Origin: Verrucomicrobiota bacterium
Lineage (GTDB): Bacteria; Verrucomicrobiota; Verrucomicrobiia; Opitutales; Seribacteraceae
Assembly: GCA_030830145.1 (NCBI GenBank)
Contig: JAURNO010000238.1
Coordinates: 1 to 6,166 of the forward strand
Direction of reading: 5' to 3'
DNA length: 6,166 nt
Part shown: piece by piece, positions 1-6,166 of the stretch
Layout: the number at the start of each line of letters is the position of its first letter
Numbering within the stretch: position 1 is the first letter of the stretch
Position numbers and translations under genes: made by a program
Notes under the pieces: generated by a model
Database searches by the model: none
What the model was told of the DNA's origin: nothing
Seen by the model: only the letters and a program-made list of their open reading frames with translations

Positions 1-707
1 AAACGAATGTGGTGAAGCATGTTTCTTTTTTGCTTCGACTCACGAATTTGCACCGTTTTCATGAACCTGGTGAATTCGTCCTGTTCGAAATTATCATTTT
101 GAATCCATTTCTGATCCTTCGGCTTGTTGAGGGATGGAAGGGCTTTTTCAACCACCATGTCCGCCGCGTCCAGATACTGATCCAACAGAAAACCGGAAGT
201 GACCAAAGCATGCCCCTGGTTGTCTAGATGATGAACTTCATTGTCCGAGGGGAAGGTTTGAGTGGGATCAAAAGAATCGGTTTTGATGTGAAAGAGATCG
301 CCAATGGTATGAAGATATTCTCTCTTGTTCAGGCGCCGAAGAACGGTTTCGCCTCCAGTACTGAGTTGTTGCTTTTGGGCATCGGATATGGCCAAAGTGA
401 GCCATTCGATTGTTTGCTTTAATTCCTCTGGACTCGGGCGAATCTCATCTTCGGGAGGCATTTCCCCCAAGTTGAGCTGATCCAATGCATCCTGGTAGTC
501 GACCAATTGATCCTCGTTGGAAATGGGAAAGGTCAGGAGGTCGAATCGACGATCGGCCTTTTGTTTGTTTTCCCCGTGGCATTTATAGCAGTGTTTTTCA
601 AAAAAAGGGGCGATCTTTTCTTTAAAATCTGTGTGGGTTGGATTCGCAGACGCATGCAGGTATCCTCCAAGGAACGATAGCAGTACGAATCTAACAACTT
701 GTCCCAT
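1..707 (-). CDS. PSCyt1 / DUF1587 domain protein (planctomycete-type cytochrome c), 3' end missing
   Basis: This is the N-terminal 235 residues of a large exported protein that continues past the left edge. Residues 1 to about 21 look like a Sec signal peptide, with a hydrophobic VVRFVLLSFLGGYL core and an A-S-A cleavage site. A PSCyt1 domain follows: haem motif CYKCH at residues 40-44 and GEMPPED around residue 83, where the Met is the likely distal haem ligand. Residues 120-190 match DUF1587, with VLRRLNKREYLHTIGDLF and a later LLDQYLDAAD. In this family the order usually continues with DUF1595, DUF1592, DUF1588 and DUF1585 to about 750-900 residues, which would lie outside the window. The function is unknown; a periplasmic c-type cytochrome with a redox role is inferred. 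It starts 19 bases after the DUF1552 stop, so the two are probably co-transcribed. No Shine-Dalgarno sequence precedes the ATG, but the signal peptide fits this start well. Confidence 0.9.
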   Translation of the reverse strand, partial: MGQVVRFVLLSFLGGYLHASANPTHTDFKEKIAPFFEKHCYKCHGENKQKADRRFDLLTFPISNEDQLVDYQDALDQLNLGEMPPEDEIRPSPEELKQTIEWLTLAISDAQKQQLSTGGETVLRRLNKREYLHTIGDLFHIKTDSFDPTQTFPSDNEVHHLDNQGHALVTSGFLLDQYLDAADMVVEKALPSLNKPKDQKWIQNDNFEQDEFTRFMKTVQIRESKQKRNMLHHIR

Positions 708-726
708 GGAAATTTTGAGGAACTGA

Positions 727-1995
727 TCAAAAGGTCAACGTGCCATTGGAATGGGCAAATACATCGTCCTCTATTCCCATATCTTGCAAGATGGAAAGAT
801 AAAGATTGGAGAGGGGAACCCGTTTGCTTTTGCTGCTCGGAAGTATCTGGTGCTTTCCGGTCTGGTACCCATTTCCCGCTACAAGGATAGGAAGGTCCGA
901 ATTGGTATGGGCGTTTCCATTCCCCATTCCACTTCCAAAAAGCATGGTTGTTTCATCGAGAAGTGAATTTCCTTCGACGGATTTTGTGTTTGCCAGTTGG
1001 TCAAGAAAATTGGCGAAGCATTTGGTCTGGTACTGTTCAAGAGTCAGCAGAGCATCAATATTTTCCTGTTTTTTGCCATGATGGGAGTAGGCGTGGTATC
1101 CGTTTTTGAGCCCCAGCAATCCAGTCTTAAACTGTGCTCCAGCCATTTCGAAACTGGCAATGCGGGTGGAGTCGGTTTCAAGTGCCAAGCCAATCAATTG
1201 ATAAAGTACGGGGATATCTTCAACCAAGTTTTTGTTAACGGGTTCGTCTGTTGAAGGCTTAGGCTTTTCTATGGATTGCCATTTCTCACGCTGGTGGATC
1301 TTCCTCTCAACTTCCCGGATCGAGGTGAAGTATTCATCCAGTTTGTCCCGATCCCTGCCCGTGAGGTCTTTGCTCAGACTTTTAGCATCTTCCAACGTGG
1401 CATCCAAAATTGATTTCTTTAGGTCAAACTTCTGCCGGAAAATCTTTTGATTCTTTTGATCATCCTGTAGATAGAGCTTACGAAAGAGTTCCCTTGGCCC
1501 TTCGATTGGAGGAACCCGCACACCGCTCCGTGTCCATGACATTTGGCACCCACCATGGAGTCCATTTTCCGAACCTATGACCAGGGAAGGAAAGCGGGTT
1601 TGTGAGCCCAAAACTTCCGCTGCGCGTTGGTCCAAAGACAGGTTTCCATTGGGCATGGATGCCGCCTGGGATTGTTTGACTCCGGAAAGAAAAGAATGCA
1701 CAGCGAAGTGACCCCCTTTAACACCATGATCAAGGTTGGAAAAGACGGTCATCCGCTTGAGGTGTCTTTGGAGGGGAGTAAGAGCCTTGGGTAAGGAATC
1801 TATCAACCCGGCCTGTTCTGGGAAGAAATGAGGGGCATGAAAACCAAAGGAATTCCCGATGCAAACCAACCTTTTTGGGGTGCCGTCGGCCAGTCGGAAA
1901 CCGGCTCCCCCCTGCCCTTTGGGCAAACCAAACGACTCCAAAGCCGGCAAGGCCAAGGCACCCATGGATCCACGCAAGAAAGACCTACGATTCAT
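727..1995 (-). CDS. DUF1552 family protein with Tat signal
   Basis: This 422-residue protein is close to the usual DUF1552 length of about 430-450. It opens with a twin-arginine signal, MNRRSFLRG, followed by a short hydrophobic stretch (MGALALPALESFGLP), so it should be exported folded by Tat. Family-like blocks are GNSFGFHAPHFFPE (residues 48-60), a histidine-rich NLDHGVKGGHFAVHSFLSG (87-105), LHGGCQMSWTRSGVRVPPIEG (146-166, first part), YHAYSHHGK (300-308) and GSGMGNGNAHTNSDLPILVAG (355-374). The many conserved His and Asp residues suggest metal binding, and the layout recalls DUF1501 proteins, but no reaction is established. It is the first gene of a minus-strand pair with the PSCyt1/DUF1587 protein, a common PVC and myxobacterial association. 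The start is ATG at 1995; an in-frame TTG at 2001 would add two residues and is better placed behind an AAAGGA, and an in-frame stop directly upstream excludes anything earlier. Confidence 0.93.
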   Translation of the reverse strand: MNRRSFLRGSMGALALPALESFGLPKGQGGAGFRLADGTPKRLVCIGNSFGFHAPHFFPEQAGLIDSLPKALTPLQRHLKRMTVFSNLDHGVKGGHFAVHSFLSGVKQSQAASMPNGNLSLDQRAAEVLGSQTRFPSLVIGSENGLHGGCQMSWTRSGVRVPPIEGPRELFRKLYLQDDQKNQKIFRQKFDLKKSILDATLEDAKSLSKDLTGRDRDKLDEYFTSIREVERKIHQREKWQSIEKPKPSTDEPVNKNLVEDIPVLYQLIGLALETDSTRIASFEMAGAQFKTGLLGLKNGYHAYSHHGKKQENIDALLTLEQYQTKCFANFLDQLANTKSVEGNSLLDETTMLFGSGMGNGNAHTNSDLPILVAGNGYQTGKHQILPSSKSKRVPLSNLYLSILQDMGIEDDVFAHSNGTLTF

Positions 1996-2011
1996 TGCCA
2001 ATCATTCTGCA

Positions 2012-2017
2012 TCCTTT
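2012..2017 (-). promoter_or_regulatory. Candidate ribosome binding site of the DUF1552 gene
   Basis: On the minus strand this reads AAAGGA. It is 10 bases before the in-frame TTG at 2001 and 16 bases before the ATG at 1995. The spacing suits the TTG better, while codon preference and the Tat motif position suit either. It is the only Shine-Dalgarno-like sequence at a suitable distance from any start in the window. Confidence 0.4.
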
Positions 2018-2185
2018 CATCGCTTAGGCAAACGTTATGAGACAACTTTCAGCTAATTGAAAAATACGGAGCATGAATGAGTTTTATGCAATCCCTCACA
2101 CTTCGCTTTCGTTTTTAATTTACCACCGAACAAGTTATCTTTGTTCCCATTGAAAAATTTCGTAAGATCATTGATTTGGCGAACA

Positions 2186-2191
2186 TATAAT
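2186..2191 (+). promoter_or_regulatory. Perfect -10 hexamer (TATAAT) abutting the sigma factor start; leaderless-type promoter candidate
   Basis: TATAAT lies five bases before the ATG of the sigma factor gene. If used as a -10 box, transcription would begin about 6-7 bases after it, at or next to the ATG at 2197, giving an mRNA with no 5' leader. This fits the absence of any Shine-Dalgarno sequence there. No good -35 box is seen: the hexamer 17 bases upstream is TAAGAT, and TTGAAA at 2150-2155 is 30 bases away. It lies in the 195-base AT-rich gap (2002-2196) between the divergent genes, which must also hold the promoter of the DUF1552 pair; I could not identify that one with confidence. A chance match in AT-rich DNA remains possible. 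Confidence 0.4.
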
Positions 2192-2196
2192 CGGTA

Positions 2197-2769
2197 ATGC
2201 GCAAAAAACCTGAAAACTTTGATCCTGATTCCATCGTCGAGCAAGTGCTCGGGGGTAAAAAGGATCGTTTCCGCCTGCTTGTCCGGGAGTACGGGTTGTT
2301 GGTCCGCGGATACCTCGCCGCACGGGTGTACCACTTGGAAGATGCCGAGGACCTGGCTCAGGAAGCCTTCCTCGTCGCCTTCTCCAAACTCTCCACCTAT
2401 GAAGTCGGCACGAATTTCCGGGCTTGGCTTTTGAGCATCGCGAAATTTCAGCTCAACAATCACTGGCGCAAAACCAGCCGGCGGGCCAATGCGATGGATC
2501 GTTTCCGTCACGATATCGCCGAGGCCGTGCAACCTGAAATGCAAAAGGCTTCCGACGAACTCAAGCAGGAAAACGTAAGAAGGTTGCTCGATTGCATCTC
2601 CAAGTTACCCGACCGTACGCGTCATTTGATCCGGGCAGGCCTGGATGGTGTGCGCATGGAGTCGCTCGCCGAAGAACTGAATTTAAAACCCAACGCCATT
2701 TATCAACTCCGTCACCGGGCTCACCTTACCCTGAGAAAGTGCATGGAGCAAAGAACATCCGAATCATGA
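2197..2769 (+). CDS. ECF-type RNA polymerase sigma-70 family factor
   Basis: This 190-residue protein has the two-domain ECF layout. The sigma-2 region spans about residues 22-95: DAEDLAQEAFLVAFSKL (49-65) is the core-binding region 2.2 signature, and FRAWLLSIAKFQLNNHWRK (74-92) covers the -10 recognition region 2.3-2.4. A variable linker runs to about 125. The sigma-4 region, about residues 126-183, has LDCISKLPDRTRHLI and a helix-turn-helix around ESLAEELNLKPNAIYQLRHRA that would bind the -35 element. It resembles the sigma subgroup expanded in Verrucomicrobiota and Planctomycetota. An in-frame TAA at 2188-2190 shows that the ATG at 2197 is the earliest possible start, and there is no ribosome binding site. 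The last codons overlap the FecR-type gene by ATGA, as expected for a sigma and its anti-sigma partner. It probably directs transcription of a small set of genes, perhaps including this operon. Confidence 0.93.
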   Translation: MRKKPENFDPDSIVEQVLGGKKDRFRLLVREYGLLVRGYLAARVYHLEDAEDLAQEAFLVAFSKLSTYEVGTNFRAWLLSIAKFQLNNHWRKTSRRANAMDRFRHDIAEAVQPEMQKASDELKQENVRRLLDCISKLPDRTRHLIRAGLDGVRMESLAEELNLKPNAIYQLRHRAHLTLRKCMEQRTSES

Positions 2770-4388
2770 GCAATTACGACAAAGACCCCGATTTCCTCGA
2801 CCTGCTTGCAGCTTGGCACGAGAACAAGAGCCTATCTCCCTCAAGGAAGAAGGAACTCCTCGAACGACTCGAGCAAGACGAAACCTTGCGACTCGAATTG
2901 GCTCGCGAGATCGAGATGGCAGGCCTCACACGAGCCGCCCAAGCCGGAGAGCCCCGCTGGTTGGAACTCGAGGAGAAACTTGGACCCCAAAACGAAACTT
3001 CTCCGGATTTCGAATCCGAGGTCATGAAAAGGTTGCAAGAAAACAGTCCTGAAAACCAAAAAAAGAATATCTTTACCTTCCCAAACTTGGCATGGTTGGG
3101 GATCGCCGCCGCCTTGCTCTTTGCATTCCTGAATCTTTCAAATCAGAAACCCTTGGATCAAGGAGTGGCCAAACTGATCCGTCTGGAGGGAGTTGCACAG
3201 CCCATGGAGGAGGGACGGGTTTTCCACAAGGATGAAGAATTCGCCATGGAAGATGGATTGGTGGAAATGGCATTCCGCGAAACTGGAGTTCACTTGATCG
3301 GGACGGGCCCTTTGAAGATGAGCTTGCTCGGAAACGACCGCGTCTTTCTAAAAGAGGGCGAGATCAAGCTGGTCGTGCCTCCCCAAGGAATCGGTTTCGT
3401 GGTCGATACCATGGAACGAAAATTCGTCGACCTCGGCACCAGTTTCGTCGTGCAAGCCAGCAACGAGGGGTCCAAAGTTCTGGTCCTCGAAGGTGAGATT
3501 GCCGTGGGAGGAAGAAACGACAAACCCAGTCAACTCATGAGCCAGGGCTCGACGGCCGACTTTGATCGAAACGGCAGTGTGAATCTTCGAGCCCAAGGCC
3601 CCAGCGGAGTCCCGGAAATCTCTTTGCCCTCGATGACACCCTCGGGACGCTCCCTCACCGGAGAAATTTACGGAATCAAAAAAGGAACCTTCCCAGCCAC
3701 CACCGAGAAAGAGAAGATCAAGAAACGAGCCATCGTCAGGAATTTCGTACCCCTGGTTCGTTCGGGCTTCAAAAACCAAGACAAGTTCAAGAACTTCGTC
3801 CAAGGCCGTCCCTTGCGTTTCACGGGAATCGCCGGCACTTATGACAATTTCCCGCTGCGGACGAGCTTAGCCCCCTATTCTGTGGAGAACGGTTGGCTGG
3901 CTTGGTACTCGGGGCAAGTCAAGGCTCCCAAAACCGGCCGATACCGTTTCTGGGGCTATGCGGACAACAACCTGCTTGTTGCCATCGACCGCAAACCGGT
4001 CTTCGAAGGCTCTCGCTACGACTCGCACTTTCAAAACGAACTCAAGGTCCCGCGCAAAAACCATCCCTTCCTTCCATGCCTCAACGCCCGGGCCGGTTTC
4101 GCCTCCGGAAAGTGGTTTAAAGTGGGTGACGCACCCGTCCGCATCGATCTGCTCTTCGGTGAAACCAGCATGACGATGACTTCGGGGATCTTGTTGATCG
4201 AATACCAAGGGGACTCTTACGAAAAGACCTACTGGGGGCAGCCCAGGTGGCCTCTTTTCCTGACCGAATTTCCCCAAGAGAAGCAATTGGCCGAGCTCGA
4301 TGAGTTACGGATTCACATGGAGGAAAAAATCAAAGGTTCCTTCAGCGTTTCGCGAGATTCGGTTTGGCAAGTCGCATCCGATTCCTAA
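2766..4388 (+). CDS. FecR-type transmembrane anti-sigma/sensor protein with PA14-like C-terminal domain
   Basis: This 540-residue protein has four parts. Residues 1-100 are a charged, helical cytoplasmic tail, opening MSNYDKDPDFLDLLAAWHEN and lacking the His/Cys zinc motif of ZAS anti-sigma factors. Residues about 107-125 form one membrane helix (LAWLGIAAALLFAFLNL). Residues about 137-248 are a periplasmic FecR domain, with the typical FVDLGTSFVVQA (220-231) and VLVLEGEIAVGG (238-249). Residues about 372-480 resemble a PA14 domain: SGQVKAPKTGRYRFWGYADN (382-401), then LLVAIDRKPVF and later SGILLIEYQG. PA14 domains often bind glycans, so carbohydrate sensing is inferred. The role follows from its ATGA overlap with the sigma gene: it likely holds the sigma factor at the membrane and releases or activates it on a signal. 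The reading frame is open upstream to 2592, but the sigma gene fills that stretch and ATG 2766 gives the normal N-terminus. The PA14 assignment is less certain than FecR. Confidence 0.88.
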   Translation: MSNYDKDPDFLDLLAAWHENKSLSPSRKKELLERLEQDETLRLELAREIEMAGLTRAAQAGEPRWLELEEKLGPQNETSPDFESEVMKRLQENSPENQKKNIFTFPNLAWLGIAAALLFAFLNLSNQKPLDQGVAKLIRLEGVAQPMEEGRVFHKDEEFAMEDGLVEMAFRETGVHLIGTGPLKMSLLGNDRVFLKEGEIKLVVPPQGIGFVVDTMERKFVDLGTSFVVQASNEGSKVLVLEGEIAVGGRNDKPSQLMSQGSTADFDRNGSVNLRAQGPSGVPEISLPSMTPSGRSLTGEIYGIKKGTFPATTEKEKIKKRAIVRNFVPLVRSGFKNQDKFKNFVQGRPLRFTGIAGTYDNFPLRTSLAPYSVENGWLAWYSGQVKAPKTGRYRFWGYADNNLLVAIDRKPVFEGSRYDSHFQNELKVPRKNHPFLPCLNARAGFASGKWFKVGDAPVRIDLLFGETSMTMTSGILLIEYQGDSYEKTYWGQPRWPLFLTEFPQEKQLAELDELRIHMEEKIKGSFSVSRDSVWQVASDS

Positions 4389-4472
4389 GCTACTTGGAAA
4401 CCTTCCCATTGCCTCTCGAACTGTTCGCCCAGCACCCTTCTTCCCATCCAAACAAACATACGAAACTCATTT
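4389..4472 (+). other. 84-base intergenic gap between the FecR-type gene and the DUF1080 fusion gene
   Basis: I see no clear hairpin with a T-run, no recognisable -35/-10 pair and no Shine-Dalgarno sequence before the ATG at 4473. The gap becomes A-rich over its last 25 bases. The fusion gene could be read through from the sigma operon or have its own promoter, possibly one recognised by the ECF sigma factor; the sequence alone does not decide. Confidence 0.4.
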
Positions 4473-6166
4473 ATGAAAACCAACTCTACTGCATCCGCTT
4501 CGCTCATCATTTGCCTATTCCTACTGACATTCGGTTTGACTTCGCTGTCCGGACAAGAATTCAAAAGCCTCTTCAACGGTAAGAACCTCGACGGTTGGAT
4601 GGGCAAGCAACAATTCTGGAAGGTCGAAAACGGTGCAATCGTAGGGGAAACGACCAAGGAAAACCCGACCAAGGGAAACACCTTTCTCATCTGGAAGGGC
4701 GGTATGGTTCAAGACTTTGAATTCTCCTGTATGGTCAAGTTCAAGGGAAACAACTCGGGCGTACAGTACCGCAGTCAACCCGTGGGCGACCTGAAGGATT
4801 TCGTTTTGCGAGGCTATCAGGCTGACTTGCACCCGAAACAAGACTTTTTCGGCATGCTCTATGGAGAGAAATTCGGAAAGCGCGGCATCATCGCCAAGCG
4901 AGGGCAAAAAGCGGACGCCAAGGGAGACAAGGACGTCAAAATTCTCGGAACCGTCGGGGACAAGACTCAACTCAATGGAGAAGAATGGAACAAACTCACC
5001 GTTCTGGTGGTCGGCAACCGATTGATTCACAAGGTAAACGACGTCGTGACCGTGGACGTCACCGAAAATCATCCCGAGGCCATTGCCAAGGGACACTTGG
5101 GGTTGCAACTCCATCAAGGCGCTCCCATGAGAGTCGAGTTCAAGGCCATCAAGTACCGGGCAATTTCAGGCAAAGCCAAAAAGAAAGCTCCCGGAGCAAA
5201 CCCCAAGAAAGAAGCCTCCAAGCAAGCCCCGCGCTCAAAGCTTGAGTCCCTAGTCCGTTCGGCCACTTCACCCGCCCGGATCAATATTGCCGAAGGCTTC
5301 AAGATCGACCTGCTCTATTCCGTGCCCATGGAAAAACAGGGTTCGTGGGTTGCGATGTGCATGGATGACAAGAACCGGCTGATTGTCAGTGATCAGTATG
5401 GTGGCATTTACCGCTTTCCCGTTCCGGAAGCAGGAAAGAACGTCGATCCCGCAAGCATCGAGCAAATCACTTACGCCACCGAGCGGCCCGGTACGGGAAG
5501 TCCAACTCAAGCCCAAAAAAAGCTTCCCCAAATCGGTCACGCCCAAGGCTTGTGCTATGCCTTCGATAGCCTTTACGTCGTGGTCAATTCCCGCTCGAGC
5601 GAAACGGGAGCCGGTGTATTCCGTCTGCTTGATACCGACGGCGACGATCAATTCGACAAGATCGTGACGATCAAGAAACTTTCGGCAACCGGTGGCGAAC
5701 ACGGACCTCATGCGATTCTTCCAGCTCCCGACGGCAAGCACCTCTACGTCGTGATGGGCAACCAAACCAAGTTGCCCGAGGATTACTCTCATTCGCGGGT
5801 TCCCGAGCTTTGGGGCGAAGATCAATTGCTTCCATCCTTGCAATACTTCATGAAGGGAGCGGAAGCTCCTCTCGGACATTTCGCGCAAATCGATCCAGAA
5901 GGAAAGACTTGGGAAGTCATGTCCACCGGATTCCGCAACCAGTACGACGCCGCGGTCAACCGCGAGGGCGAACTCTTCACTTATGATGCGGACATGGAGT
6001 GGGACATGAATACCCCCTGGTACCGCCCGACCCGGGTCAACCACGTGATCGACGGGGCGGACTTCGGTTGGCGCACCGGATCCGGAAAATTCATGGATTT
6101 TTGCAGTGACACTTTCGGCGCAGTGGTGGACGTGGGACCGGGATCACCCACCGGCGTTAGTTTCGG
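4473..6166 (+). CDS. Secreted DUF1080 (3-keto-disaccharide hydrolase family) / PVC-type beta-propeller dehydrogenase fusion, 3' end missing
   Basis: The first 564 residues are in the window and no stop is reached. Residues 1-27 form a signal peptide (hydrophobic LIICLFLLTFGLTSL, cleavage near SLSG/QE). Residues about 28-230 are a DUF1080 domain: FKSLFNGKNLDGW (30-42), NNSGVQYRSQ (93-102), GYQADLH (114-120), EEWNKL (170-175) and a closing VEFKAIKYR. DUF1080 has a concanavalin-like fold, and its named activity is hydrolysis of 3-keto-disaccharides. Residues about 232-262 are a Lys/Ala/Pro-rich linker. From about 268 the protein resembles the beta-propeller dehydrogenase-like domain of PVC bacteria: GFKIDLLYSVP, GHAQGLCYAFDSLYVVVNS, GGEHGPHAI, STGFRNQYDAAVN and HVIDGADFGWRTGSGKF (524-540). 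DTDGDDQFD (387-395) resembles a calcium-binding loop. In this family HEAT repeats and a haem c domain often follow; that part is outside the window. No ribosome binding site precedes the ATG. Combined sugar oxidation and cleavage in the periplasm is inference. Confidence 0.9.
   Translation, partial: MKTNSTASASLIICLFLLTFGLTSLSGQEFKSLFNGKNLDGWMGKQQFWKVENGAIVGETTKENPTKGNTFLIWKGGMVQDFEFSCMVKFKGNNSGVQYRSQPVGDLKDFVLRGYQADLHPKQDFFGMLYGEKFGKRGIIAKRGQKADAKGDKDVKILGTVGDKTQLNGEEWNKLTVLVVGNRLIHKVNDVVTVDVTENHPEAIAKGHLGLQLHQGAPMRVEFKAIKYRAISGKAKKKAPGANPKKEASKQAPRSKLESLVRSATSPARINIAEGFKIDLLYSVPMEKQGSWVAMCMDDKNRLIVSDQYGGIYRFPVPEAGKNVDPASIEQITYATERPGTGSPTQAQKKLPQIGHAQGLCYAFDSLYVVVNSRSSETGAGVFRLLDTDGDDQFDKIVTIKKLSATGGEHGPHAILPAPDGKHLYVVMGNQTKLPEDYSHSRVPELWGEDQLLPSLQYFMKGAEAPLGHFAQIDPEGKTWEVMSTGFRNQYDAAVNREGELFTYDADMEWDMNTPWYRPTRVNHVIDGADFGWRTGSGKFMDFCSDTFGAVVDVGPGSPTGVSF

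Noticed and set aside
533..730. Short minus-strand frame overlapping the start of the PSCyt1/DUF1587 gene
   Set aside because: It is in another frame of the same strand; the frame starting at 707 has the signal peptide, CYKCH and DUF1587 motifs.
2150..2191. TTGAAA at 2150-2155 as the -35 box for TATAAT at 2186
   Set aside because: The spacing is 30 bases, far beyond the roughly 15-19 tolerated by sigma-70 type promoters.
2053..2544. Open minus-strand frame of 163 codons covering the start of the sigma gene and the intergenic region
   Set aside because: It is antisense to the conserved sigma-2 region, and its translation resembles no family I know.
2592..2765. Upstream extension of the FecR-type gene to an ATG at 2592
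   Set aside because: These 58 codons overlap the conserved sigma-4 region, give a low-complexity Pro/Arg-rich peptide, and the ATGA junction at 2766 gives the normal anti-sigma N-terminus.
3867..4286. Open minus-strand frame opposite the PA14-like region
   Set aside because: It is antisense to a well-supported coding frame and has no domain signature of its own.
5268..6044. Open minus-strand frame of 258 codons within the fusion gene
   Set aside because: It lies fully opposite a plus-strand frame that shows clear family motifs throughout, and its own translation shows no recognisable domain.
1..6166. tRNA, rRNA, CRISPR array, insertion sequence or terminal inverted repeats
   Set aside because: I saw no cloverleaf-like segment, regularly spaced repeats, transposase motif or flanking inverted repeats on reading through both strands; short or degenerate examples could still be missed by eye.

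Overview
The window looks like chromosomal DNA of a PVC-superphylum bacterium, most likely Verrucomicrobiota (Planctomycetota is the main alternative). The evidence is the protein families. One protein has a planctomycete-type cytochrome c (PSCyt1) plus a DUF1587 domain, next to a Tat-exported DUF1552 protein. There is an ECF sigma factor paired with a membrane FecR-type regulator, and a DUF1080 (3-keto-disaccharide hydrolase family) domain fused to a PVC-type beta-propeller dehydrogenase domain. Most start codons lack a Shine-Dalgarno sequence. No phylogenetic marker gene is present, so a placement below phylum is not justified.

Layout. Bases 1-1995 carry two genes on the minus strand, read right to left: a DUF1552 protein (727-1995), then, after 19 bases, the N-terminal third or so of a PSCyt1/DUF1587 protein that runs off the left edge. 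Bases 2002-2196 are an AT-rich divergent intergenic region. Bases 2197-6166 carry three genes on the plus strand: an ECF sigma factor (2197-2769), a FecR-type anti-sigma/sensor protein with a PA14-like C-terminal domain that overlaps it by ATGA (2766-4388), and after 84 bases a secreted DUF1080-dehydrogenase fusion that runs off the right edge (4473-6166).

How the genes may work together. The DUF1552 and PSCyt1/DUF1587 proteins form a conserved exported pair of unknown function; its haem motif suggests periplasmic redox chemistry. The sigma and FecR proteins make a trans-membrane switch: cytoplasmic sigma, cytoplasmic anti-sigma tail, one membrane helix, periplasmic FecR domain and a putative glycan-binding PA14-like domain. 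The gene directly downstream encodes an exported candidate sugar-processing enzyme. A reasonable but untested model is that glycan sensing outside the inner membrane controls the downstream fusion and perhaps the divergent pair. I saw no RNA genes, CRISPR arrays, insertion sequences or convincing terminators.
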